Source: Thinopyrum elongatum
Lineage: Eukaryota > Streptophyta > Magnoliopsida > Poales > Poaceae
Assembly (NCBI GenBank): GCA_011799875.1
Contig: CM022297.1
Coordinates: 516,621,707-516,685,706 of the forward strand
Length of the DNA: 64,000 nt
Reading direction: 5' to 3'
Shown piece by piece: positions 10,221-21,621 of this stretch. Position numbers and translations under genes: made by a program. The notes beneath the pieces are model-generated. The model had not been told where the DNA came from. It made no database searches and saw nothing but the letters and a program-made list of their open reading frames with translations. How positions within the stretch are numbered: the stretch's first letter is position 1; each line of letters starts with the position of its first letter.

Positions 10221-13200
10221 TTATAAATTACATCCTTTGGGCATTGTTCCTCTATTGCCCGAGCGCCATCCATTATGATGGGAAAATACTGCTCGGGGTG
10301 CCTGTGCTCCTTCCGGAGGCGGGGGTCCGGTGGCCATCTCGGCTGGTTTGATCTTCGGCCAGTGGACCATGGTCTTCGTGAAGGCCATTCGAGCTCCCTC
10401 GATGCATACGGAGCGCTTCAGGATGTCAATCCGGGGTGCGGCGTCGCATAGCTTCTGCACTAGGCCGAAGTAGCTGCTCGGCAGCACCTCTGAATGCCAC
10501 AGCCGGACGCAGAGGTCCTTCATGGCCGGCTCCGCCATTCGACACAGCTCCATCAACTGCTTCATTTCGTTGTTAAGGAGGGAAGGGTGCTCGGGCGCTT
10601 GGAACTGCGCCCAAAACAACCTATGTTTGGCATCGCCCTCTTGGGACGCAAAGTGCCTCGCCATGTCTACCGCACTCTTTGGAAGATTCGTAAAAGCGCT
10701 AGGGGAATGCCACACTCGTGTGAGCAACGCGGAACTGTTACCACCAAAGGCACATTGCAGTAAGTACGGCTTACCATCCGCAATAAGCTTGACTTGGCGG
10801 AGCTCCTCTTGGCAGCCTCGCGTCTCCACTCGCGCCTCATGGATCACCGACTTCAACGAGGTCAGCTTGGAGGCCTAATCCTTATTCTTTTGCTCAAGGT
10901 CCTCACATTTCGTGACGGCATCCTTGAGCTCCTGCTGCACCTCGGCCACTCTAGCTTCGTGCTTATCACTGACGGTTTTCACCTTCGTCAGTTCGGCCGC
11001 GCCCTTTCGGCCGCCGCCTTCTGTTCTGCGGCCTCTTGCTTCGCCTACTTCAGCTCGGCCTTGAGGTTCTCAACCTCCGCGGTGACAGCTGTGGCCGTAA
11101 TAAGCACCCCGCGCTTAGGGATAAAAACCCAAATACCTCACTAGATAAGGAAAACCACGGTATTAAATAGTCCAGTTCAGACTCATCTTGTGCTTCATCG
11201 AACCGCTTGTTGAGAAGGTCGAGCTCCTCATCAGAGCTCTTGAGCTTCCGATTCACCTCGGCAAGCTCCATGGCATTGGTGGCTACCACCGCAGACGAGG
11301 CCTGCACAACATGCCAGACTCCTGAGTTATCGATTTTTAGATCCTCTGCCAGGTTTTCTTCAATCCTGCATGAGTCTCGGGGGCTGCGGTTCAATTTTTC
11401 TATCATCAATGTTTTTGCACTATTCGACCCCCACTTGAGTTTTACAAACTCACCTAGGGCTTGGGGGCTACTATATATGAGGATTGCATAACTTCACAAA
11501 ATAGATTCTCCTTGTAAAAGGGTATTACATGATTTACCTTGAAGCCCGTCAAGAGGCCCCTGAAAGCCTCCTTCAGTCCGCTATCAACGGACCGAATGCT
11601 TTGTAAAATTGTGCCCATCTGGGTGCGGTGTTCTTCGACGATGGACGAGCTATCCAAAGCCTCCTCCATCACTGTCGGCCACCCAGTTTTGACCCGCTCT
11701 GCTACGGGTGGCACTGGTGGCGACACCTCGGCTCCCCCTTGGTGGGGGGCGGAGTAGACGACTCCGGGGGCCTTGGGGGCTCCGGGACCGTCTTCGGAGA
11801 GAGCTCGGACCTACCGAGCTCCCCCTCTTTGTTCGCCAGGAGGGATCCCTCCTCCTGGTCTTCGACGACCGAGGTATTAACCTCGGCCATGATGTCATCA
11901 CCTCCGCCCCCCATGTTCGGCCTAGGAGGGGTCTTCCAGGACAGCACCTCCCCGGTCTCCTTGACGACCGGAGGAGGTGTAGTGCACGATGCGGCCCCGC
12001 TCTCCGCTAGCTCGGCTGGCGGGGAGTCCCCTTCCGAGACTTGATCGGCGGGAAGGTCGCGCGGCGGGCTACAATGTGAAAGGCAGACACGTGGTTAGTA
12101 ATGAACTTACTTTAAACGCACAGAGGCGTCTTCGGATGCATACCTCTGGGCTGGGGCCTTGACCCTGGAGTTCCTCTAGGGAACCTCTTCGGAAGCCTCA
12201 GACTCCTCGGCAGAGTCCAAGCTGTCATCGGACAAGACCACCTTGGCCCTGCACTGCTTCTTCGGGGCAGGAGGAGGTTGATCCTACTCGGCATCATAAG
12301 ATGCCGCCCTCTTCCTTGTTTGGGAGGAGTCGCTCTCCTCCCTGTCCTCTACCTGCTCACCCTCGTGAGTGGAAGGGATTTGGGTTTCCCTGGACTTAGT
12401 ATCCTGGGGTCCTCTTGGGAGGAGGCCTTCTCGGGCCTCCCTTTTCTCGCCCTTCTTCTCCGGCGCCTTGTACGGCGCCACAGCCAACATCTTCGCCACG
12501 AAGGCCATCCTAGGGCCCTCGGGTAGTGTGGCTGGGCCATCGATCTGCATGGTTTTCTCTAGCCAGCTCTGTGAATGCGGGGAAGTAGGGGTCAAGTTCC
12601 TTGTTAAAAGATAGTATCCAAACATAAGAGTAAAACTTTATTGTACCTCTCGAGGAGGGTGTGCGGAGTCGAGGCTGATGTCTTCTTTCTTGGCCGGCCA
12701 TTCCTTTTGGGGATTGAACGACACCTTCCACAGCTTGTCGTGGGTGGTGCGGTAGAAACAGAGCACGGTGGCAGGGACCTCGGGCTTGTAGGACCACATT
12801 GGGGCGGCCCGATGTTGGCAAGGTAGGAGGCGGCAGCGAAGCATGAACTAAACCACGTTGGTCAGTTCGACTTTCTTCTTTATCATCTGGGAGATGCGCT
12901 TCTGCAGCGACTCCACCTCCATTGGCAACCCCCAGTCGAGGCCCTTCTTGGTCTACGACACCAGCCTCGTGGGAGGTCCGGATCTGAATTCCTCTTCCCA
13001 GCTCGCGCGCGCGTGGTTCAGTGATATAAAACCACTCTTTTTGCTAGATTTTGACGGTATCTATAAAGGTACCTTCCGGCCACTCGACCCGGGGGAGCAT
13101 GCTGATCATTGTCCCCCCACAGTCTGCCTGCTGGCCATCGACTATCTTCGGCTTGACATTGAAGACCTTTAGCCACAAGCCGAAGTGTGGCTGGACCCAC

Positions 13201-13511
13201 AGAAATGCCTCACAGATAACGATGAAGGCCGACATATGCAAGAAGGAGTTCAGGGCGAGATCGTGAAAATCAAACCCGTAGAAGAACATCAAACCCCTAA
13301 CAAAGGGGTGGAGCGGGAAGCCAAGTCCCCGGATGAAATGGAGGAAGAACACCACTCTTTCCTCTGGCCGGGGTGTGGGGATGACCTGGCCCTCCTCCGG
13401 AGCACGGTGGGCGATGTTGGCCGGAAGATAGCCGGCATGCGTCAGCTCCTGGATGTCGTCGTCGGTGATGCTGGAGGCCTCCCACTTGCCCCTGGAACCA
13501 GAGCTGGCCAT
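10221..13511 (-). pseudogene. antisense gene of Tat-A, 'putative gypsy type transposon' (PF04195-like) protein
   Basis: Reading minus from ATG 13511 (MASSGSRGKWEAS), the first exon-like stretch has the family's N-terminal domain. Visible motifs are VVFFLHFIRGLGFPLHPF, RGLMFFYGFDFHDLALNSF and VWPHFG-like W-L-F-V blocks, down to about 13044. It continues through a low-complexity acidic region (12300-11650) and a coiled-coil region (11409-11050). A C-terminal helical domain ends at 10221 (frame 10856-10221, 211 aa). The pieces lie in different frames, so introns, frameshifts or both separate them. This gene type is known from grass Tat elements, where it lies opposite to gag-pol. Its biochemical role is unknown. 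The gene at 55621-59490 is a relative with the same layout. Confidence 0.65.
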
Positions 13512-14125
13512 GGCCAGATTGGGAGAGTGGCCTGAGAAGATTTGAAGGAGAAATGGATTTGGGCGCTCAGAGCTCAAGAGATTGGGAAGGCGATAGCGAT
13601 GGGAGATCTGAGAAGCGTATGGAGGCCTTGGTGGCTATTTCCCTTTTATAAGATGTCGTAATACCAAGAGTCCCCTTGCTGCGCTGCAGACCTCGCCACT
13701 TTCCGATATAATCGTGCCATTATGCGTGCATGGGATAGCCCAAATTATTGATCGTATCCCTTAAAAAACAGAGCACGGTCTCCATATTGATGGGACGTGC
13801 CAATGGAGGGACTACCTCAAACCGCAAATCAATTTTTCATAACTGTTCAGTGGTTGTGGCGGCTGTGACCTTTCATTAAAAAGTTGTCAGGCGAAGGCAC
13901 TGTTCACACTCGAGCGGTTGGCCTTCGAGGCTAAGCAATACATATTGTTTGGCAATCCGAACACAATCTGGACATTACATGATCAGACTTGGCCGGGCAA
14001 TCTTTGAAAGATCAGCTAAAGATAACTGCACGCCTGGCATAAAGTAACATGGAAGGGAGCAACTGGTACACAAAGCCGGTGATTCCCACACATACCTCGG
14101 CTTCGAGGACAAGTTCGGGGGCTAC
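13512..14125. other. Tat-A 3' non-coding region and polypurine tract
   Basis: No coding frame is visible. This would be the upstream (promoter) side of the antisense gene. The stretch ends AAGTTCGGGGGCTAC (14111-14125), the polypurine tract that primes plus-strand DNA, directly before the 3' LTR. Confidence 0.6.
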
Positions 14126-14514
14126 TGAGGGAGTCTTGGACTAAGGGGTCCTCGGGCTGATAGCCAATCTCTCATGGGCCGGACTAATGGGCTGCTCTGA
14201 ATCTGTAGCTAGAAGGCCGAACTATGAGCGACTTCGTGTTAGGGAAGGAAACCTCCGAAGCCTTGGTGTGTCCTCCAAGTCAAGATAGAAGAATCGGCAT
14301 GCTTGTTCCCTGATGGAAACCGATCGTGTGTAACCCTAGGTACCCCTAGTGTCTATATAAACCAGAGGGTTTTGTCCGTGGAGGCTAGAAGAAGAACCAT
14401 CATCCTACTCATCTAGGGATTCATTCATCCGATCTCGTTGTAGATCAGCTCTATAATCCTCCTACACACATCAATACAATCAAGCAGGACGTAGGGTTTT
14501 ACCTCTTCAAGAGG
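14126..14514 (+). repeat. Tat-A 3' LTR, left segment
   Basis: It matches the 5' LTR from TGAGGGAGTC up to CTCTTCAAGAGG and contains a good TATA box, TATATAA (14354-14360). It is cut at 14514 by the long-LTR element; AGAGG (14510-14514) is the duplicated target. Confidence 0.9.
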
Positions 14515-16399
14515 TGTAACACCCCCGGTGATTAGCAACAGTAATCGCTTTTGATAATGACATGTCAGCAAGCTTAATAGTGCATAATCATCATTAGCAT
14601 CATATTGCATTTCAACTCCTAAGTCAAATTCAAATTTAAATGAAAGTGGAATATAAAAGTTGTCCAACATAGAAACTAAAATGTCAGATAAATAACAAAT
14701 ATTCCAGAGGCTATTCTAAAATTGAAACCAACATCATTGGAATTGGATAAGTGACTCGAACAACCTCAAACAGTGGATAAAGATAATATTTAGTAACCAT
14801 TTATTAAATCTGAAATAAATATGGAATTATGTTTTGTCCAAACTAATTTTAGGTGTTAAGGAATAATGCACTGGTATTTATGAAATAGGTCACACTGGTT
14901 ACAAAACCATGGGGCCTAAACATTTAACAGTAGAGAAAAGAAAATAAAGAAAAGAAAAAGAAACAGAAAAGGAAAGACCCCTCCTCTCCCTGGGCCGAAT
15001 GGCCCAGCTAGCCATAGGCGGCCCAGCTGCGGCCCACCCCCACTCCCCTTATCCACTCACCCCCAACCCTATCCACTCCCACCGACAGCCCCTCGCTCTC
15101 ACTCCTCCACCCCTCCCGATCCAGAAACTGGATCGGGCCGACGCCGCCGACGGTCGCGTTGGTAGCCCGAGCCGTCTCCCCCCCCCCCCCCCCCCCCGCC
15201 GGTCTGCTTCCCCTCCGGCGCCGTCCGGCACCGCCTCTCCCTCCCGCCGACGACCTCGTCCCGACGTGCCCTCGCTCGGGCCCGAGCCCAGCGCGCTCGC
15301 CCCGACGCGCCGACCGCGCCCCGTCTCCGCCTCGTCTCGACGCCGTCGCGGACCGCCGTCGCCCTGGACCTCGCCGCCTCGCGGACCTCCCGACGCCGGC
15401 CTCCCCGTCGACCCTGTCGTCTCCGGCCTCCACCCCGAGCCCTCCTCGCGCTCGACGCCGACGCCCCGCTCGACCCCGTCGCCGACCCCCCCCCCACGAG
15501 CTCGAGCCGCTGCCCCGTTCCTGCAAATCTCGGTGAGGCCAGGTCCCCTCCCGGCCAGTGACGCGCACGCGCGCCGCCCACAGTCACCGCGCGCCCTCGC
15601 CGCCGCCGCCCCGCCACGCCCACGCCGGCGCCGCCCCCAGCGCTCCTCCCCGCGCGCCTCTCCACCGGCCACGCCGGCGCGCCCGCTCGGCCTCTGGCCC
15701 TCGCCACCACCGGCCGCGCTCGGCCTGCGGCCGGCGTGTGGCGAGCGCCCGCGTCTTCCCCGCCCGCGGCCCCGTGTGGCCATTCGGGCCACACGACAGG
15801 TGGGGCCTAATGCCCTGAGCCACTGACCGAACGGGCCCACGGCCCAGAAACGATTTTAAGAAAATAAAAAAAAAAATAAATAAAATATTAATTAGTTAAT
15901 TAGTTAGGTTAATTAACCCTAATCAGACTAATTAATTAATTAATTAGTTTAGTTAATTGTTAATTAGTAATTAACTTAATTAACCGCTGACATAGCATGA
16001 GGGCAGGCTGATGTCCATCATCAGCACTGTTTCGGATAATGTGAATAAATAATAATTAAATTTCAGAAATTAATAAAAACTTTAGAAAATCATATTAAAT
16101 AAACCGTAACTCCGTGATGAAAATATTTTATACATGAAACGTGCTCAGAAACGACTACGAACCCGGATGCGCCCTGTATTCCCGTCAGACGCCCGCAACT
16201 ATGAGAAGTTGAACAATTAGACCGATTTCGATAAATGAATAGTGTCCAACCCTAATTAAATAAATCCGAATAAATTCCTAAATAACTAAATCGCTTAGTT
16301 AGGCTGTATATCACCCTGGCCCTGCGTTTAGACATGTCCTGATCCCTGTTGCATCATTGCCGTGTGTTTACTGTTTCTTCCCCCTCTTCTCTTCGGTAG

Positions 16400-16469
16400 A
16401 CTACGAGACCGACGGCTGCTGGTGCCCCGACCGAAGTTGTTGACGACCCCTACTTGCCAGAGCAACCAG
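16400..16469 (+). other. exon-like segment in the 5' long LTR, frame broken
   Basis: This matches the 75-bp segment at 21547-21621 but is 70 bp long. It has small deletions after GACCGACG and after CCGACCGA, which break the reading frame. It is preceded by TTCGGTAG (acceptor-like) and followed by GCAAGC (GC-type donor). Confidence 0.4.
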
Positions 16470-17792
16470 GCAAGCCCCCCCCCTTGATCACCAGATATCG
16501 CCTATTCTTCTCTATACTGCTTGCATTAGAGTAGTGTAGCCTGTTACTGCTTTCGGTTAATCCTATTCTGCTGCATAGCCTGTCATTGTTGCTACTGTTG
16601 TTGATACCTTACCTGCAATCCTAAATGCCTAGTGTAGGATGCTAGTTTGTCATCAGTGGCCCTACATTCTCGTCTGTCTGCTATGCTACATTATTGGGCC
16701 GTGCTCGCCACGGGTGGCGATTGCGGATATGTATACTACTTATTACATGTGACATCAGATGGATACTAAAGTCGGGTCGGCTCGAGGAGCACCCGCAGGT
16801 GATTCACGAATGGGGGCTGAAAGGATTGGCCTCCTCGACGGCCCCCTAAGTGACTCTTTGTTGTGGAGCGACAGGGCAGGTTGTGACCACCTAGGAGAGA
16901 GGTGGGCCTGGCCCTGGTCGTCGTCCGCGGTGATCTCATAATAACACGTTTAACGAGATTGGATATTTGATCTGAGTCTGGCCACTGGCCTATACGCACT
17001 AACCAACTACGCGGGAGTAGTTATGGGTATCCCAGCGTCGTGGTATCAGCTGAAGCCTTCTTGACGTCAGCGACTGAGCGGCGCGCGCCGTGTTGGACCG
17101 CGATAACGTAACCGCCGTGATCGTGTGGGTTGCTAGGTCTGCTCGCGGCCGCGTACGCAACGTGCAGGAGCGCACTGGGCGATGGGCCCAGACCCCAGAG
17201 TGCCTAGGATTAGTCCGGCGTGCTGACCTCTCTGTTGAGCCTAGGTGGGGCTGCGACGTGTGGATCTTCCGAGGCCGGGCATGACCCAGGAAAGTGTGTC
17301 CGGCCAAAGGGGATCGAGCGTGTTGGGGAATATGTGGTGCACCCCTGCAGGGAAGTTTATCTATTCGAATAGCCGTGTCCCTCGGTAAAAGGACGACCCG
17401 GAGTTGTATTCCAACCTCATGACAACTAGAAATGGATACTTAATAAAACACACCCTTACAAGTGACAGTTATAACCCGGTGGTCGCTCTCTCGCATGGTG
17501 GCGACGAGAGGATCGACGGGTAGGATTATGCTATACGTTGTTGCTTGGTTAACTTCCAACTAATCTCTTCTATTGCTTCAAGATGGAGGCTGCCAGAAGC
17601 GTAGTCTTCGACAGGACTAGCTATCCCCCTCTTATTCTGGCAATCTGTAGTTCAGTCCACCGATATTGCCTCTTTACACATATACCATGCATATGTAGTA
17701 TAGATCCTTGCTTGCGAGTACTTTGGATGAGTACTCACGGTTGCTTTCCCCCTCCTTTCCCCCTTTCCCTTCTTGCTGGTTGTCGCAACCAG

Positions 17793-17887
17793 ATGCTGGA
17801 GCCCAGGAGCCAGACGCCACCTTCGACGACTACTACCACCAGGGCGGAGCCTACTACTACGTCCAGGACGCCGACGACCAGGAGTAG
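17793..17887 (+). other. terminal exon-like segment in the 5' long LTR
   Basis: It follows CGCAACCAG (acceptor-like) and reads an acidic, tyrosine-rich peptide (DAGAQEPDATFDDYYHQ then GGAYYYVQDADDQE) to a TAG at 17885. The second LTR keeps the same reading at 22944-23038. Confidence 0.4.
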
Positions 17888-18190
17888 TTAGGAGGATCCC
17901 AGGCAGGAGGCCCTGCGCCTGTTCGATCTGTTGTATCCCTGTTTGTGCTAGCCATCTTATGGCACCTTGTTTATCCTATGTCTGTACTCAGATATTGTTG
18001 CTTCCGCTGACTCGTCTATGATCGAGCATTTGTATTCGAGCCCTCGTGGCCCCTGGCTTGTATTATGATGCTTGTATGACTTATTTATGTTTTAGAGTTG
18101 TGTTGTGATATCTTCCCGTGAGTCCCTGATCTTGATCGTACACGTTTGCGTGCATGATTAGTGTACGATTGAATCGGGGGCGTCACAAGT

Positions 18191-18202
18191 TGGTATCAGA
18201 GC
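18191..18202 (+). other. primer-binding site, initiator-Met tRNA type
   Basis: TGGTATCAGAGC lies three bases after the 5' LTR end. It matches the common plant gypsy primer site perfectly. Confidence 0.9.
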
Positions 18203-18581
18203 CGACTGCCTGTAGGAATCCCCCTTTCCAATTCCTTGGCCGAAGTTGAGTCTAGACAAAGAAAACCGTTTTACTAACTTGGCTGTGTGGCTTACGGGCC
18301 CACGTCGCCAACTGGGTGGTATTAGGATCTTTTATTCCTCGTCTATACTCTGGGACTCTAATATCTCTTCTATTCGGGTTAAATAAAGTTTACTAACGCC
18401 GACACTTAGGATCTCGTAAATTCTGTCTACCCGGAGAGCTGGATATCTGTGCGATTTCCCTGCCGTTGATCTGATTAGTCTGATAATCATTTTCCTTTCC
18501 ATTGTTTTGTCTAACCTTTCTCTCCGAGTTGTGTTAAACTTCTCATTGTCATTTGACAAATCCGAATTTCCTCTATTTCAG

Positions 18582-19352
18582 ATGGACCGTTTGTTTCCAC
18601 CGCGTCCTACGACACAGCTTGTGCTTCGCACTTGGGCTCGTAATACCCCTGGGTTTCCAGCTGTCCTGATCGCTCTCATGACCAGACTTGGCTACCGTTG
18701 GTACCCTGAGTACTTGGTTTATGAGGTTTACCGCGAGTTCAACCAGGAACAGTACTATGCTGAAGTTCGGATTTATGATCAGCAGAACAACTCAGACACC
18801 GAGCTACACCTTTTTCACGGATTAGGCGTGACGATTGAGATGGCAGTCCATGATGCCGCCTACTCTGCTGTCGTACGTCTACGAGGGGAGCACAATGCTA
18901 TCTTGGATGACTCTGAGTTCCGATACATTCCGTATGCCCCTGCTGGAGATGCTACCGGATACTACACAGCTATCTGTGCCCCGTACGAGCCTCGCCGATA
19001 TGACCACCGCGTTCTGATTCAGTGCACTCAGGTTCTGGATCGCACTGTTCGGGCTCTTGCCGTCGAGTTGGTTGCCACTCGAGCACATCTCTACGATGCT
19101 ATGACGCAGTTGATGCCCGCTGTTCGTGCAGGGATACATCCGGAGTATATTCTTTACCCACGCAGGACCGAGATGCCGCCAGGTATTGATTGGCCTGCTG
19201 TGGGAGGTCACACACCTGCACGTGGACCTCTTCTTACAGTTCGAGACCGGGTTCTGCATCAGAGTGCACATGGAGCACAGGATCCTTCCGCGACGAATAT
19301 TCGTCGTCCGCACTCGCAGTTACCCCGTTACAGTGGTTTTCTCCGACGTTGA
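18582..19352 (+). CDS. unknown 256-aa protein of the long-LTR element
   Basis: This is an intact frame starting MDRLFPPRPTTQLVLRTWAR. The frame is open further upstream (to 18507), but this ATG directly follows TTCTATTTCAG-like sequence (CTATTTCAG), which looks like a splice acceptor, so a leader intron from near the primer site is plausible. It has no gag, zinc-knuckle, protease or pol motif. Residues about 36-101 (LGYRWYPEYLVYEV, QYYAEVRIYD, FHGLGVTIEMAVHDAAYSAV) have a strand-strand-GxG-helix order that weakly recalls a double-stranded RNA-binding motif. The C-terminal third is helical, then Pro/Arg-rich. It is the only intact ORF of the element. A role in RNA capture or packaging is speculation. 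Confidence 0.6.
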   Translation: MDRLFPPRPTTQLVLRTWARNTPGFPAVLIALMTRLGYRWYPEYLVYEVYREFNQEQYYAEVRIYDQQNNSDTELHLFHGLGVTIEMAVHDAAYSAVVRLRGEHNAILDDSEFRYIPYAPAGDATGYYTAICAPYEPRRYDHRVLIQCTQVLDRTVRALAVELVATRAHLYDAMTQLMPAVRAGIHPEYILYPRRTEMPPGIDWPAVGGHTPARGPLLTVRDRVLHQSAHGAQDPSATNIRRPHSQLPRYSGFLRR

Positions 19353-19559
19353 TGTAGCCTTTGCTATGTCTCGTTGTGTACTTCCTTACCGCGTGCCTGC
19401 GCGCCGCCTAGTATGTCTAGCTTTTAATTTGCGCTGTTATGCTGTCCGCATGTACCCGACTTTGTGTATGGATCTGTATGTCTTAATCGACTACTGTTAT
19501 GTATCTATTACACTGCTTAAAGTATTGTCGTGTTACATCATACTTGTCGCTGCTTCAAG

Positions 19560-19784
19560 GATCCTATTAGAGCTGTGGATCATGAAGTGCTTGAATTACG
19601 GGAAGATCGGTCTTATCCAGAACATCCCATCCGTATTCTTGATCAAGCCGAGCGTCGAACACGTCAAAAGTCAATCAAGTTCCTCAAGGTTCAGTGGTCA
19701 AATCATTCTGAAGATGAGGCCACTTGGGAACGTGAGGATCGTCTTCGCGAAGAATACCCCTCTTTCTTTCAGTCTTCCTCTTAA
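19560..19784 (+). pseudogene. integrase C-terminal tail with chromodomain-like end
   Basis: The frame reads YPEHPIRILDQAERRTRQKS followed by IKFLKVQWSNHSEDEATWER and EDRLREEYPSFF, then a TAA. This is the typical end of chromovirus integrase: a PVRILD block, then a chromodomain-like V-W-NH-EATWE core. Everything upstream in pol is gone. It ends about 35 bp before the LTR, which is its normal position in an intact chromovirus. Confidence 0.8.
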
Positions 19785-19804
19785 TTCTCGGGACGAGAAT
19801 TCTT

Positions 19805-19820
19805 AATAGATGAGGAGAAT
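19805..19820 (+). other. polypurine tract of the long-LTR element
   Basis: AATAGATGAGGAGAAT is purine-rich and abuts the TG of the 3' LTR at 19821, as expected for the plus-strand primer. Confidence 0.75.
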
Positions 19821-21546
19821 TGTAACACCCCCGGTGATTAGCAACAGTAATCGCTTTTGATAATGACATGTCAGCAAGCTTAATAGTGCATAATCATCAT
19901 TAGCATCATATTGCATTTCAACTCCTAAGTCAAATTCAAATTTAAATGAAAGTGGAATATAAAAGTTGTCCAACATAGAAACTAAAATGTTAGATAAATA
20001 ACAAATATTCCAGAGGCTATTCTAAAATTGAAACCAACATCATTGGAATTGGATAAGTGACTCGAACAACCTCAAACAGTGGATAAAGATAATATTTAGT
20101 AACCATTTATTAAATCTGAAATAAATATGGAATTATGTTTTGTCCAAACTAATTTTAGGTGTTAAGGAATAATGCACTGGTATTTATAAAATAGGTCACA
20201 CTTTTTACAAAAACCATTTGGGGCCTAAACATTTAACAGTAGAGAAAAGAAAATAAAGAAAAGAAAAAGAAACAGAAAAGGAAAGACACCCTCCTCTCCC
20301 TGGGCCGAATGGCCCCGCACGGTTGCTTTCCCCCTCCTTTCCCCCTTTCCCTTCTTGCTGGTTGTCGCAACCAGATGCTGGAGCCCAGGAGCCAGACGCC
20401 ACCTTCTACGCTCCGCCTCGTCTCCGACGCCGTCGCGGACCGCCGTCGCCCTTGGACCTCGCCGCCTCGCCGGACTCCACCGACGCCGGCCTCCCCGTCG
20501 ACCCGTCGTCTCCGGCCTCCACCCCGAGCCCCTCCTCGCGCTCGACGCCGACGCCCCGCCTCGACCCCGTCGCCGACCCCCCCTCCACGAGCTCGAGCCC
20601 GCTGCCCCGTCCCTGCAAATCTCGGTGAGGCCCCAGGCCTCCCCCTCCCCTGCCCCGTGCACGCGCACGCGCGCCGCCCCGCATCCACGCTCACCGCGCG
20701 CCCTCGCCGCGCACGTCGCCCGCCCGCACGCCGGCGCCGGCCCCCAGCGCTCCTCCCCGCGGCCGCCTCTCCACCGGCCATGGCCGGCGCGCCCCGCTCC
20801 GGCCTCTGGCCCTCGCCACCACCCCCGGCCGGCCACCGCACCCTGGCCTCGGCCAGTGCGTGCGCGCGCGCCCACGCGTGCCTGGCCGCGCCCGCGCGCC
20901 CGCCCGCGCCCGTGTGGCCATTCGGGCCACAGACAGGTGGGGCCTAATGCCCCTGAGCCACTGACCGAACGGGCCCACGGCCCAGAAACGATTTTAAGAA
21001 AATAAAAATAAAAATAAATAAAATAATTAATTAGTTAATTAGTTAGGTTAATTAACCCTAATCAGACTAATTTAATTAATTAATTAGTTTAGTTAATTGT
21101 TAATTAGTAATTAACTTAATTAACCGCTGACATCAGCATGAGGTCAGGCTGATGTCATCATCAGCACTGTTTCGGATAATGTTGAATTAAATAATTAATT
21201 AAATTTCAGAAATTAATAAAAACTTTAGAAAATCATATTAAATAAACCGTAACTCCGATGAAAATATTTTATACATGAAACTTGCTCAGAATGACGATAC
21301 GAACCCGGATGCGCCCTCTGTATTCCCGTCAGACGCCCGCAACTATGAGAACGTTGAACAATTAGACCGATTTCGATAAATGAATAGTGTCCAACCCTAA
21401 TTAAATAAATCCGAATAAATTCCTAAATTAACTAAATCGCTTAGTTAGGCTGTATATCACCCTGGCCCTGCGTTTAGACATGTCCTGCATCCCTGTTGCA
21501 TCATTGCCGTGTGTTTACTGTTTCTTCTCCCTCTTCTCTTCGGTAG

Positions 21547-21621
21547 ACTACGAGACCGACGCAGCTGCTGGTGCCCCGACCGACTACGTTGTTGACGACC
21601 CCTACTTGCCAGAGCAACCAG
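21547..21621 (+). other. exon-like segment in the 3' long LTR, frame intact
   Basis: It is preceded by CTTCGGTAG and followed by GCAAGC. The phase that fits the downstream segment reads YETDAAAGAPTDYVVDD then PYLPEQP. A GC-AG intron to 22944 would join it in phase (CCA-G joined to AT-GCT). Confidence 0.4.

Larger units (their letters stand above)
14515..18187 (+). repeat. 5' LTR of the long-LTR element (3,673 bp)
   Basis: It starts TGTAACACCCCC and ends GGGCGTCACA. In order it holds an AT-rich front, a GC-rich block (15000-15840) with a run of 20 C (15178-15197), a TTAATTAA-rich block (about 15880-15980), exon-like segments at 16400-16469 and 17793-17887, and a T-rich end. The open frames on both strands of the GC-rich block look compositional. 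Confidence 0.9.

Noticed and set aside
14999..15840. Long overlapping open frames on both strands of the GC-rich block (up to 275 codons)
   Set aside because: Frames are open in most registers at once, Pro/Arg/Ala-rich, and fall in an LTR. High GC removes stop codons by chance, and the copy at 20225-20950 does not keep the same frames.
16759..17307. Small frames repeated exactly at 21910-22458
   Set aside because: They are the same LTR sequence in both LTRs of one element, so repetition is not evidence of selection.
18191..18202. tRNA gene fragment
   Set aside because: TGGTATCAGAGC is a retrotransposon primer site next to an LTR, not part of a tRNA gene.
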